A stretch of 64,000 nucleotides of DNA from NCBI RefSeq assembly GCF_022549215.1, contig NZ_JAKZFC010000001.1, positions 124,001-188,000 of the forward strand, written 5' to 3'. This DNA is from Solibacillus palustris. Its GTDB lineage: Bacteria; Bacillota; Bacilli; Bacillales_A; Planococcaceae. The notes below the pieces were generated by a model. It saw only the letters and a list, made by a program, of their open reading frames with translations. It was not told where the DNA came from and searched no databases. Below are positions 18,441-27,436 of the stretch, piece after piece; position 1 is the first letter of the stretch, and every line of letters starts with the position of its first letter. The translations under genes were made by a program, and so were the position numbers.

Positions 18441-19097
18441 ATGTTCAATTTTGATGCAGTCGTACCCTCTATCCCGTATATTTTTGAGGGGATAGGTATT
18501 ACATTACAAATCGTTATCGGTGCGACGATTTTGGGGTTAGTTTTAGGTGTTTTATTGGCATTATGTAAAATCGGCAATGTGGCGCCACTTCGTTGGTTTG
18601 CGAGCTTTTATACTTCGATTTTCCGAGGAACGCCGTTAGTTCTTCAATTGATGTTAATTTACTATGCGGTTCCGCAAGTATTAGATATTAAAATTGATCC
18701 AATTCCAGCAGCGATTATCGCATTTGGCTTAAACTCAGGGGCCTATATTTCTGAAATTATCCGTGCCGGTATTAACGCCGTCGATAAAGGACAAATGGAA
18801 GCTGCGAAAGCACTTGGGATTCCATATTCAAAAATGATGAAAGACATCATTTTGCCGCAAGCAATGAAAAATATTTTACCATCGTTAATGAATGAATTTA
18901 TTACGTTAAATAAGGAATCAGCCATCGTTACGGTAATCGGGGCAATGGACATTATGCGCCGTGCATACGTTGTAGGTGGTTCGACGTTTACGTACTTAGA
19001 GCCGTTACTAATTGCGGGCTTAATCTACTATGTAATGACATTGATATTATCATTCCTTGGCAGAACGCTAGAAAAGAGGATGAAACGCAGTGATTAA
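18441..19097 (+). CDS. Amino acid ABC transporter permease
   Basis: A 218-aa polar-amino-acid permease (HisMQ type) with about five membrane helices and the EAA loop [20 protein letters not shown] that contacts the ATPase. The start at 18441 is set by AAAGGAGG just upstream and by the family's short N-terminus; the open frame extends 30 codons further up without support. It overlaps the ATPase gene by 8 bases, implying coupled translation. Only one permease is present, so it probably works as a homodimer. Confidence 0.9.
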   Translation: MFNFDAVVPSIPYIFEGIGITLQIVIGATILGLVLGVLLALCKIGNVAPLRWFASFYTSIFRGTPLVLQLMLIYYAVPQVLDIKIDPIPAAIIAFGLNSGAYISEIIRAGINAVDKGQMEAAKALGIPYSKMMKDIILPQAMKNILPSLMNEFITLNKESAIVTVIGAMDIMRRAYVVGGSTFTYLEPLLIAGLIYYVMTLILSFLGRTLEKRMKRSD

Positions 19098-19806
19098 AAT
19101 TGATAATCTGAAAAAATCATATGGCAAAAATGAAGTATTAAAGGGCATTTCAACTGAAATCAGTGAAAAAGAAGTAATTGCCATCATCGGTCCTTCAGGT
19201 TCAGGGAAATCAACGTTTTTACGCTGCATTAACCGCTTGGAAGAACCAACTGAAGGCGTAATTACAATTGCGGGTGTAGAAGTAACAGACAAAAATGTTA
19301 TGAAGGTGCGCGAGGATTTAGGCATGGTGTTTCAGCACTTCCACCTCTTCCCACACAAAACGGTTTTAGAAAACTTAACATACGCACCCATTAACGTAAA
19401 AGGCGTGGCAAAGGACCAAGCTGTGAAATCAGCTGAAGAGCTGTTAACAAAGGTTGGGCTTTACGACAAGCGTAACGAGTATCCGAACCGTTTATCGGGT
19501 GGCCAAAAGCAGCGTGTGGCCATTGCGCGAGCACTAGCGATGAACCCAACAGCGATTCTATTCGATGAGCCAACGAGTGCACTTGACCCAGAAATGGTTA
19601 AAGAGGTTTTAGAGGTTATGAAATCTCTTGCTAAAGAGGGAATGACGATGCTAATTGTAACGCATGAAATGGGCTTTGCTCGTGAAGTAGCAGACCGCGT
19701 TCTGTTTTTAGATGGCGGCTATTTAGTGGAAGAAGCATCTCCGAAAGAATTCTTCTCAGCGCCAAAAACAGAGCGAGCAAAAGCGTTTTTAGAGAAAGTT
19801 TTATAA
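19090..19806 (+). CDS. Amino acid ABC transporter ATP-binding protein
   Basis: A 238-aa ATPase subunit beginning with a GTG codon inside the end of the permease gene. Walker [10 protein letters not shown] (about 34-42), Q-loop in [12 protein letters not shown], signature LSGGQKQR, Walker [13 protein letters not shown] and switch His in VTHEMGFA are all intact. The [12 protein letters not shown] segment is typical of the GlnQ/HisP/ArtR group. It forms the importer with the two preceding products. Confidence 0.93.
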   Translation: MIKIDNLKKSYGKNEVLKGISTEISEKEVIAIIGPSGSGKSTFLRCINRLEEPTEGVITIAGVEVTDKNVMKVREDLGMVFQHFHLFPHKTVLENLTYAPINVKGVAKDQAVKSAEELLTKVGLYDKRNEYPNRLSGGQKQRVAIARALAMNPTAILFDEPTSALDPEMVKEVLEVMKSLAKEGMTMLIVTHEMGFAREVADRVLFLDGGYLVEEASPKEFFSAPKTERAKAFLEKVL

Positions 19807-19814
19807 TGATGAAC

Positions 19815-19847
19815 ACACCCGTAAAGAGAACTTGCGGGTGTTTTTTT
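19815..19847 (+). terminator. Terminator of the aminotransferase/ABC transporter operon
   Basis: Stem ACACCCG with CGGGTGT followed by seven T. Confidence 0.8.
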
Positions 19848-19852
19848 GTTTA

Positions 19853-19884
19853 AAAAAACGAAGGCCTAGTTTAGGACCTTCGTT
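19853..19884 (-). terminator. Terminator of ywbE
   Basis: Stem AACGAAGG with CCTTCGTT. Read on the minus strand it is followed by seven T, so it serves the leftward ywbE gene. Confidence 0.8.
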
Positions 19885-19890
19885 AAACTA

Positions 19891-20088
19891 TTATTTCGGA
19901 TACGTCTGGCATACACGCCCAACTTGCCCGTCTGTTAAGCGTACTTTAATGCCATGTGGGTGAAAGCTGCTGTTTGTTAGGAGGTCTTTTACTGTGCCAC
20001 GCGTTGTGTTGCCAGTGCGTTGGTCTTTCTTTAACACGATATCTACCTCTAAACCAGCGTAAACATCGCTGCGATTTTTTCCGTTCAT
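19891..20088 (-). CDS. ywbE: YwbE family protein (DUF2196)
   Basis: A 65-aa basic protein. MNGKNRSDVYAGLEVDIVLK, TTRGTVKDLLTNSSFHPHG and IKVRLTDGQVGRV are the signature of the YwbE family, widespread in Bacillales and some Proteobacteria and of unknown function. The start at 20088 follows AAGGAG at seven bases; a longer open frame upstream lacks a box. It is a single gene with its own terminator. Confidence 0.9.
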   Translation of the reverse strand: MNGKNRSDVYAGLEVDIVLKKDQRTGNTTRGTVKDLLTNSSFHPHGIKVRLTDGQVGRVCQTYPK

Positions 20089-20161
20089 GTTCTTTGCTCC
20101 TTCATGCTCGTATGTTTTCCTAGTATAGCATGAACGTTCCATGAAGCGAAAAAGGTCCAGC

Positions 20162-21085
20162 TTATTTCGGCAAATGGTTTAAAAAATTTTCATAACAAAA
20201 CCCGCGTACATCATCCTCACGATAATATTTCAGTAACTCATTTACTAAATTTTGATGCATGCCGGCATGTTCCAACCCTGGAATTTTGCTAGAGATGCCA
20301 TCAAAGTCAGAGCCAAGCCCAATTAAATGCTTACCGCCAAGGGAGCTAATATGGTCGATATGCTTGATTAACTCACTCATATCCGCTTGCTCTGTGCCAT
20401 TCACAAATTCAGGGAAGTAGACAACATGCATCGGCGCGTTTTTCGTAATCATTGCGCGGATTTGCTCGTCGGTTAAATTGCGTTCATGGTTGCATACAGA
20501 TGTAGCATTTGAATGGGAGGCAATGACATAATCCGCATGCTCGAGCACATGCCAAAAGCTTTGTTCATGTAAGTGCGTCACATCGGTGAAAATTTTATGT
20601 GTATTATTGAGTTGAATAATTTCACGGCCAAAATCCGTTACACCGCGTCCCAATTTACTATATAAACCATCCGCTGCTTCGTTTGCAAAATTCCACGTTA
20701 AACCAATTGCAAGTACACCAAATTTGTAGAATTCATGCCAAAATTTGATGTTCCCACCAAAGAAATCAACACCCTCAATTGTTAAAAATGCCCCGATTTG
20801 CCCGGGCTGCAATGTATGGAAATCGTGCCATTGCTTCATGTGCACCATTTTCGGATGCGCCTCAATGAGCTGCTGAAAATATTCTGCTTGTTGATAAGCA
20901 GACTGAATTTTCCCCAGTGGTGATAAATCCGGGTTCACATAGATGGCAAATGCTTGTGCCATCACATTACCAGCTTGTAATTTTTCGTAATTAACGTCTA
21001 ATGCTGGTGCATTCGTAAAGCTATCGTTTCGTTGGAATAAACGAAGTAGGGCATCACAATGTAAATCGATAATTGGTATTGCCAT
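20162..21085 (-). CDS. Membrane (renal-type) dipeptidase, peptidase M19
   Basis: A 307-aa zinc dipeptidase. Metal ligands are recognisable: DLHCDALLRL (His-x-Asp) at the N-terminus, the bridging Glu in LTIEGVDFFGG, ASHSNATSVCNHERN, and LGSDFDGI near the C-terminus. The family hydrolyses dipeptides, including ones with a D-residue at the C-terminal side. No signal peptide is visible, so the enzyme is probably cytoplasmic. GGTGA precedes the ATG. It lies 73 bp upstream of ywbE on the same strand and may be co-transcribed with it. Confidence 0.88.
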   Translation of the reverse strand: MAIPIIDLHCDALLRLFQRNDSFTNAPALDVNYEKLQAGNVMAQAFAIYVNPDLSPLGKIQSAYQQAEYFQQLIEAHPKMVHMKQWHDFHTLQPGQIGAFLTIEGVDFFGGNIKFWHEFYKFGVLAIGLTWNFANEAADGLYSKLGRGVTDFGREIIQLNNTHKIFTDVTHLHEQSFWHVLEHADYVIASHSNATSVCNHERNLTDEQIRAMITKNAPMHVVYFPEFVNGTEQADMSELIKHIDHISSLGGKHLIGLGSDFDGISSKIPGLEHAGMHQNLVNELLKYYREDDVRGFCYENFLNHLPK

Positions 21086-21246
21086 TTGAGCTCACCATCC
21101 CGTTGAATTTTCTTTCATTATAATGAATATGAAAATAATTTACAGAATATTTTTGTATAAACATGGTTCATTACTATATGTTGGGAGTGACATCATTTTA
21201 CGTAAAATAGATGATCCAAACACTGAATTAAAATAGGTTTTTTAGG

Positions 21247-21300
21247 ATTTCGCACGCAATTGCCATGATATCGCACGTAAATTCAGAAAATCGCACGTAA
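21247..21300. repeat. Three spaced TCGCACG repeats
   Basis: TCGCACG(C/T)AA occurs at 21250, 21271 and 21291, a period of 20-21 bp (two helical turns), within a 297-bp intergenic region with no gene. The even spacing suggests either a short tandem repeat or three protein-binding sites on one DNA face. Confidence 0.5.
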
Positions 21301-21334
21301 CCAATTCTGACTCCCTCATGTTTCCGGAATGAGC

Positions 21335-21378
21335 CCAAAAAATGCCTCACGCTAGATGGAATTTCTAACGTGAGGCAT
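21335..21378 (-). terminator. Terminator of the ABC exporter gene
   Basis: Stem ATGCCTCACG with CGTGAGGCAT. On the minus strand it is followed by a run of six T. Confidence 0.85.
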
Positions 21379-21382
21379 GTGA

Positions 21383-23086
21383 TTAAGCGTGATGCAGCCC
21401 GGCGAAAATGCCGTCTTTTGCAACAAGCTCCTCGTATGTGCCTTGCTCTTCGATGCCATTTGGTGTGACAACGAAAATATAATCAGCATCGCGAATCGTC
21501 GCTAAACGGTGCGCGATAATAAGCGTTGTACGATTTTTGGCTAAATCATTTAGAGATTGCTGGATGATGCGCTCGGTCGCTGTATCTAAAGCAGAGGTTG
21601 CTTCATCTAAAATTAAGATTGGTGGATTTTTTAAGAACATACGTGCAATTGCGAGACGTTGCTTTTGTCCACCTGATAATTTCAGCCCACGTTCACCGAT
21701 TTGGGTTTCGAAGCCATCTGGTAAGTTTTCGATGAATTCGAGTAAGTTCGCTTGCTCGGCTGCGGCTTTAATTTCGTTAAAGTTAGCGCCAAGTTTCCCG
21801 TACTCAATATTTTCTCGAATGGTGCCGGTAAAGAGGAACACATCTTGCTGCACTGTCCCAATTTGCTTACGTAGAGAGCTTTGCGTTAAATCGCGGATAT
21901 CATGCCCGTCGATTGTAATCGAGCCGTCTGTTACATCATAGAAGCGCGGAATAAGTGAGCTGATCGTTGTTTTCCCTGAACCCGATGGACCCACAAAGGC
22001 AATCGTTTTGCCGGCTTCAACATGGAATGAAAGATTGTTTAATACTTGTTTACTATCTGCGTAGTTGAAGCTAACATCGTTGAAGGCGATATTTCCATGT
22101 AAATGGTTCACTTCAATGGCATTTGGACGGTCTACAATGGTTGGCTCCAGATCGATTAAATCGCAGAAGCGTTTAAAGCCCGCCATACCTTTAGGATACA
22201 TTTCAAGCAGCGCACTAATTTTGTCGATTGGTTTTATGAGCACATTCGTAAAGAGAATAAAGCTCGCAAATTCACCGTACGTTAGCTGCTTCGTATAAGA
22301 GAGCCAAGCCCCGACAACTAACACAACTAATGTTAAGAGGCGCGTTAAAATGTAAATGCTTGAGTGTGTACCCGCCATGACCTTGTAAGCATAGATTTTT
22401 GCTTTGCGGAATAAAGCATTTTGTTCCTTGAAACGCTTCTTCTCAAAATCCTCATTCGTAAAGGATTTGACAACGCGAATCCCTGAAAAGCTGTCCTCCA
22501 CGCGGCCGTTGACGTTGGCAATTTCACTATACATCACCGTCCAGCCCTTTTTCATGCGCTGATTACTTAAATACATAACAGCAATTAAAAATGGAACGAA
22601 CACTAAAATAAGCGTCGCCATTGTTGCGTTAATGTTATACATAATTGAAAATGCTCCGATAAAGGTCATAATCGCAATAAAGAAATCCTCAGGACCATGG
22701 TGCGCAAATTCGCCGATATCAAATAAATCATTCGTAATACGGCTCATTAAATGGCCCGTTTTCATATTATCGAAAAACGTATAAGGCTGACGCTGCACAT
22801 GATTGAACAGCTGCTGACGCATATCGGTTTCGATATTGACGCCAAGCTTATGCCCTAAATAGTTGACGATATAGTTCATGACCGTGCTCAAAAGGTACGT
22901 GAAGAGTAGTAATGCACTGATTTTGGTAATCATACCCCAATCATTTGTTGGCAGCAGGTCATCGATAAATCGCTGTACCGCAACTGGGAATAGTAGCTCT
23001 AAAATGGCGACAAATACCGCACTTGAAAAATCGATTATAAATAAGCGTTTGTGTGGCTTATAGTATGTAAAAAATCTTTTTAGCAT
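21383..23086 (-). CDS. ABC exporter, fused permease and ATPase (multidrug type)
   Basis: A 567-aa half-transporter. The first about 310 residues carry six membrane helices of the ABC exporter type 1 fold. The C-terminal ATPase has Walker A GPSGSGKTT, signature LSGGQKQR, Walker B ILILDEATSALD and switch His in AHRLATI. All catalytic motifs are intact, so it can act as a homodimer exporting lipids, drugs or peptides. No partner gene is adjacent, so a homodimer is more likely than a heterodimer. AAAGGA precedes the ATG. Confidence 0.9.
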   Translation of the reverse strand: MLKRFFTYYKPHKRLFIIDFSSAVFVAILELLFPVAVQRFIDDLLPTNDWGMITKISALLLFTYLLSTVMNYIVNYLGHKLGVNIETDMRQQLFNHVQRQPYTFFDNMKTGHLMSRITNDLFDIGEFAHHGPEDFFIAIMTFIGAFSIMYNINATMATLILVFVPFLIAVMYLSNQRMKKGWTVMYSEIANVNGRVEDSFSGIRVVKSFTNEDFEKKRFKEQNALFRKAKIYAYKVMAGTHSSIYILTRLLTLVVLVVGAWLSYTKQLTYGEFASFILFTNVLIKPIDKISALLEMYPKGMAGFKRFCDLIDLEPTIVDRPNAIEVNHLHGNIAFNDVSFNYADSKQVLNNLSFHVEAGKTIAFVGPSGSGKTTISSLIPRFYDVTDGSITIDGHDIRDLTQSSLRKQIGTVQQDVFLFTGTIRENIEYGKLGANFNEIKAAAEQANLLEFIENLPDGFETQIGERGLKLSGGQKQRLAIARMFLKNPPILILDEATSALDTATERIIQQSLNDLAKNRTTLIIAHRLATIRDADYIFVVTPNGIEEQGTYEELVAKDGIFAGLHHA

Positions 23087-23306
23087 AGGTTGTCCTTTCT
23101 GTTAAGCAATGTTAACGGGGTGTCATTATTAGTGAAAATGATTCTTAATATGGATTATAGCATTTTTTCGAGGGGCGAAGGAATAGGGAGGAGAATATCT
23201 AGTTTTCGTACATAACGCACAGAGCGGACATTTTTAGATGGATAGCTGCATAATTTTTTCATAATTTTACTCTATACTAGAGGTTAAAGAGGGGGGATGA
23301 TCTCCG

Positions 23307-24689
23307 ATGAAGCGAATTTCAACAAAATTAGCCGTCTATTTTTTTCTAACGGTGTTCGTCATGCAATTATTGTTAATGTATTATCTCCATCACAGTATGA
23401 TTACATCAAAGGTAAATGAAGAATATGAACGACTTTTAGCAAATGGCTCTAATCATCGCGATGTTCTTGTTGAAAATTATTCCGAATCCACGATGCATCA
23501 TATTGTTTTGATGGAAATGGATAGTAATCGACAAGTGATCATTACCGATCGTGATGGTGAGGTCATAAAAAGCTCAGAAAACGATGCCCAAAAATTAAGC
23601 AATTACATGCCTGTCTTACCAACAACATTTTTAAAAAAGGATACCTTACTTGTTTCAGATTGGAAGAATGCCCCTTATATCATTAGTGTGCATCCCTTTC
23701 ATATACATACGAATGACGAAAAGGGTTATGTTGTAATGCTTCAAAGCACACGCCCAATCGAACAATTAGTAAATCAACTAAATTTTCATTTTGGTATTGC
23801 CGGTGTCACAAGCGTATTTGTTTTACTTATTGCCTACCTCGTGTTATCCCAAATTTTAACGCGACCATTAATTCGGATGAAAGAAGCTACAGAAAAGATA
23901 AACGCTGGAGACTTTCAAGTAGAGCTACCAAAAGTGAAACAGGATGAGCTTGGTGAGTTATCACAGGCGATCCAAACGTTAGCCCGTGATTTAGAGCGAC
24001 TAAAAAAAGAAAGAAATGAATTTCTTGCTGCCATCGCACATGAATTAAGCACCCCGTTAACCTATTTAATTGGTTATACAAAAGTCGCGATGAGACCTGA
24101 AATCCAAGAAGATGAAAGAAATCGTTATTTACGTATTTTAGTTGAAGAGTCTGAGCGTATGAAGGAGCTCGTAAAAAATTTAGTAGATTTAGCGAAAATG
24201 GATGAAAACTCATTTACCATTTCAAAAGAAAATTTTGAGGCAAAGGCATACTTTCAACAGTTAATAAACCTTGTCCGTCCTTCGTTTACATTAAAGGATT
24301 TAGAATTAACATTCATTTGTAATAAGGATGTTCAAATCTACGCAGACCCTTTGCGATTAGAGCAAATTTTTTTAAATTTACTAGACAATGCGAAGAAATA
24401 TTCACCTTCGTATACACAGGTCACATTGTCTGTTTCAACAGAGCAAAATAAAACGATTATTTCAATTACTGATCAAGGCATCGGAATTCCTCCTGATGAA
24501 ATCGACTATATTTTTGAAAAATTATATCGTGTAGAAAAGTCACGCTCTCGCTCACTCGGTGGATCAGGAATTGGACTTGCCGTTGTAAAAGAATTAGTCG
24601 AGGCACATGGAGGTACAATCGATGTGAAAAGTACTTTAGGAAAAGGAAGTACCTTCACAATCACCCTAAAAGGCGAGGTGGCGGAATGA
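23307..24689 (+). CDS. Sensor histidine kinase
   Basis: A 460-aa membrane sensor kinase. A first helix (about 7-27) and a second (about 160-182) enclose an extracytoplasmic sensor domain of about 130 residues. A HAMP linker (RPLIRMKEATEKINAGDF) follows, then the HisKA box AAIAHELSTPLTYLIGY with the phospho-accepting His, and an HATPase domain with LLDNAKKYSP, DQGIGIPPDEI and GGSGIGLAVVK. The gene precedes its response regulator and overlaps it by 4 bases, the reverse of the commonest order. A lipoprotein gene of the DUF1541 family follows the pair and is a plausible target. Confidence 0.92.
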   Translation: MKRISTKLAVYFFLTVFVMQLLLMYYLHHSMITSKVNEEYERLLANGSNHRDVLVENYSESTMHHIVLMEMDSNRQVIITDRDGEVIKSSENDAQKLSNYMPVLPTTFLKKDTLLVSDWKNAPYIISVHPFHIHTNDEKGYVVMLQSTRPIEQLVNQLNFHFGIAGVTSVFVLLIAYLVLSQILTRPLIRMKEATEKINAGDFQVELPKVKQDELGELSQAIQTLARDLERLKKERNEFLAAIAHELSTPLTYLIGYTKVAMRPEIQEDERNRYLRILVEESERMKELVKNLVDLAKMDENSFTISKENFEAKAYFQQLINLVRPSFTLKDLELTFICNKDVQIYADPLRLEQIFLNLLDNAKKYSPSYTQVTLSVSTEQNKTIISITDQGIGIPPDEIDYIFEKLYRVEKSRSRSLGGSGIGLAVVKELVEAHGGTIDVKSTLGKGSTFTITLKGEVAE

Positions 24690-25366
24690 CGAAAACGATT
24701 TTATTAGTAGATGATGAACAGCGAATGCTCGATTTAATCGAACTGTTCCTCATGCCAGCTGGATTTAGATGTATCAAAAATAGAAATGGACAGGATGCGA
24801 TTCACACTTTACAAAAGGAAAGTATTGACCTTGTCATTCTTGATGTGATGATGCCAATAATGGATGGTTGGGAACTTTGTAAAAAAATACGGATGTTTTC
24901 AAATGTGCCCATCATGATGCTGACAGCGAGGTCTGAAAAGCTAGACTTGGTGAAGGGGTTAAATACAGGGGCTGATGATTATATAACAAAGCCCTTCGAT
25001 GAGCAGGAACTAATAGCAAGAGTGAATGCTTTGCTAAGACGGAGTAATCATGAACACACACCACAAAATATAGTTGTACATGGGAGCTTTGAATTGAATA
25101 AAGAAACGTTTTCGCTCCATTATGAGGCGTGCACGATTCGGCTAACATTGAAGGAATTTCTAATCATTGAAGCGCTTTTATCCCGTCCACAAAAAACATT
25201 TACACGTGAGGAACTCATGACGATTGCGTGGGAGTTCGATGCGTTCATCGATCAGCGCACGGTCGATTCACATATAAGAAATCTACGCGAAAAATTAAGG
25301 ACGGCTGGTTTTCCAAGCGAGCAAATCATTAAAACCGTGTGGGGGATTGGTTATAAATGGGTGTAG
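24686..25366 (+). CDS. OmpR-family response regulator
   Basis: A 226-aa two-domain regulator. The receiver has the acidic pocket VDDE (8-11), phospho-Asp in ILDVMMP (Asp53), TAR and KPF switch residues. The C-terminal winged helix has LTLKEFLIIEALLS and QRTVDSHIRNLREKL, ending with GIGYKW. The ATG overlaps the kinase stop (ATGA). It would bind direct repeats ahead of its targets, but I could not find a clear site upstream of the following gene. Confidence 0.93.
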   Translation: MTKTILLVDDEQRMLDLIELFLMPAGFRCIKNRNGQDAIHTLQKESIDLVILDVMMPIMDGWELCKKIRMFSNVPIMMLTARSEKLDLVKGLNTGADDYITKPFDEQELIARVNALLRRSNHEHTPQNIVVHGSFELNKETFSLHYEACTIRLTLKEFLIIEALLSRPQKTFTREELMTIAWEFDAFIDQRTVDSHIRNLREKLRTAGFPSEQIIKTVWGIGYKWV

Positions 25367-25528
25367 ATAGCACCGTAACCTTGTAGCGAATTGGATGAAC
25401 AAAAATTCATTACCTTGTTATTTCTTCTAAATGGATCCCTGACCTAATAATAATGATGTCTGCACAGTATTTGCAAAATTCATGGTTACAATAAAAAAAG
25501 GCATTAAAAAATTACGAGGAGGACAATT

Positions 25529-26092
25529 ATGAAGAAGAAACTAACGCTGGGATTCTTGACCATTGCTTTAACATTTACATTAGCCGCATGTGCCGAAGAA
25601 AAGAAAGAGCAAGGTACAGATAATACAGACAAAGAACATGCAAATATGGACCATTCAACGATGAATCATTCAAGTGATGGGGAACTACCTGAAGGCTTAG
25701 CAGAAGCTACGAACCCAACTTTCCCTGTGGGCACTACAGCGATGATGCATGCAGATCATATGGAAGGAATGGACGGGGTCAAAGCTACTGTGGTGGGAGC
25801 TTATAATACAACGGTTTATGCAGTTACGTATACGTCTACAACTACTGGAGAACTTGTAAAAAATCATAAATGGGTCATTCACGAAGAGCTTGAAAATCCA
25901 GGTGCAGCCTCTCTTGAACCAGGCACAGAGGTAACATTACGCGCGGATCATATGGAAGGGATGGACGGTGCAACGGCAGTTATTGACTCCGCCGAAAAAA
26001 CAACGGTCTATATGGTGGACTACACTTCATCGACAGGAGAAAAAGTGACAAATCACAAGTGGGTAACAGAAAGTGAGTTAGCGGCTGAATAG
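25529..26092 (+). CDS. YdhK-like lipoprotein with two DUF1541 domains
   Basis: A 187-aa lipoprotein. The signal peptide ends in LAAC (Cys about 21), followed by a His/Met-rich linker (ANMDHSTMNHSS) and two tandem DUF1541 repeats. Each repeat carries an ADHMEGMDG motif, a TTVY(A/M)V strand and an NHKWV(I/T) ending. Met- and His-rich motifs of this kind often bind copper, and relatives sit near copper genes. Here the gene follows a two-component system by about 160 bp, which supports an envelope metal response. The metal is inferred. GAGGAGG precedes the ATG. Confidence 0.85.
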   Translation: MKKKLTLGFLTIALTFTLAACAEEKKEQGTDNTDKEHANMDHSTMNHSSDGELPEGLAEATNPTFPVGTTAMMHADHMEGMDGVKATVVGAYNTTVYAVTYTSTTTGELVKNHKWVIHEELENPGAASLEPGTEVTLRADHMEGMDGATAVIDSAEKTTVYMVDYTSSTGEKVTNHKWVTESELAAE

Positions 26093-26215
26093 AGCTTAAC
26101 AAACGGAAAAACGAATAGCGAGTACAGCAAAAACGAGAAAATCCATACAATTCGTTCATGTACCACATGCGTAAGGAACCGATGAAGGTGAGAAAATAGA
26201 ATATCAGGAACTATT

Positions 26216-26265
26216 AAAAATTCAGGCAAATGACGTCGATTAAGACGAGTTGGCTGAATTTTTTT
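26216..26265 (+). terminator. Terminator in the 309-bp gap before the HNH gene
   Basis: AAAAATTCAG pairs with CTGAATTTTT, followed by more T. It lies about 120 bp beyond the DUF1541 gene. The sequence between holds no gene I can support. Confidence 0.65.
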
Positions 26266-26401
26266 GGTTTAGGGATTTTGGGGATTCATACAGATGCGGC
26301 ATTGTTTGGCGCGAAAGGTGTTTTTCTATAATGACATCTTTATTTTTGAGGGAATAATAGTGGTAAACTAAATGAAACGATGAAAAAAAGGGTGTACGGA
26401 T

Positions 26402-27307
26402 ATGAATTTTTATATAGTAATGCAAGGAAAAACATATGAACAGGCAAAGGACGCGAACGTTGTTTGGTGCTCCATTTACGATAATAGCGGGCAGACACCG
26501 CATTCTTGGGAGCGCATGAACGAGGTAAAACAAGGTGATGCCATTTTCCATTGCGTAAAAGGCGAAATTGTCGCGATTAGTATTGCGCAAGAAGATTGCC
26601 GTAAAGGTGAGAATCCGTTCGATGAATCTAAACAAATTGGCAATCTATTCACTTCTGCATATGAACCATTAAATAGTTCAATTTCAATTAAAGCAAACTT
26701 TGAGCAAATCCAGCAGCTCTTACCAGTGAAATACTCCCCATTCCAACAAAATGGCGATGGCAACCAAGGCTTCTTATATCCTTGTAATGAAATGCTCGCG
26801 ATTAAATTGTTAGAGCTTATAAGTGATGCGAATATTTATGAGGAAAATGAAGAACAGCTAGAATTTGCGATGGGGTTAATTGCACAAAAAGAACGCAATA
26901 CATTAGCACCGATTTTATTTGAAACCGAGGCAGAGGCCAAGTTGAAAATTCGCAGGGGTCAGCAGAAATTCAAAAAGCAGCTGACTCCCTTATGAGACCA
27001 TCATTGCGCGTTATGCGGCATCGAATTACCAGAGCTGTTAAAAGCAAGCCACTCCAAACCGTGGAAAGATTCGACCGATGAAGAACGACTTGATCCGTAC
27101 AACGGCATTTTACTGTGCAGCAACCATGATACACTATACGACCGAGGCTATATTGCCTTTGATGGCACTGGGAAAATTCACATTTCACCGGAGCTGGCGA
27201 AAGCGGACTATAGTAAGTACGGCATTCATGAAAAAATGCGCGTAAACCGTGTGGAGGAGAATAAGAAATATTTTAAGTGGCATAAGCGGGAGATTTTTAG
27301 AGGATGA
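26402..27307 (+). pseudogene. EVE-like / HNH endonuclease gene interrupted by an in-frame TGA
   Basis: A 301-codon frame broken by one TGA at 26993-26995 (codon 198). The first 197 codons encode a PUA/EVE-like domain (MNFYIVMQGKTYEQA, then WERMNEVKQGDAIFHCVKGE), which in relatives reads modified bases. After the stop the same frame continues without interruption for 103 codons as an HNH_2-type nuclease: CALCG, ASHSKPW, ERLDPYNGILLCSNHD, YDRGYIAF, ending at 27307. EVE-HNH fusions act as modification-dependent restriction enzymes. The downstream part is otherwise intact with all zinc and catalytic residues, so the stop is recent, a sequencing error, or read through. If the stop is real, the product made is the DNA-reading half only. 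Confidence 0.8.
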
Positions 27308-27436
27308 GGGAGAGCGTTTTCGCCAATAGTAGCGTTATCTCTCGCTCAGGAGATAGGGATTAACAATGCTTCGAATTTTTGGGGCAGCGGTTATCGTTAT
27401 AATTATTGAAACTTTCCTGTAAAGGGTGGTTTAAAT

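Noticed and set aside
26172-26245. Short frame reading GTDEGEKIEYQELLKIQ before a stop
   Set aside because: It looks protein-like but is only about 22 codons, bounded by stops, and overlaps a terminator; too little to call a pseudogene.
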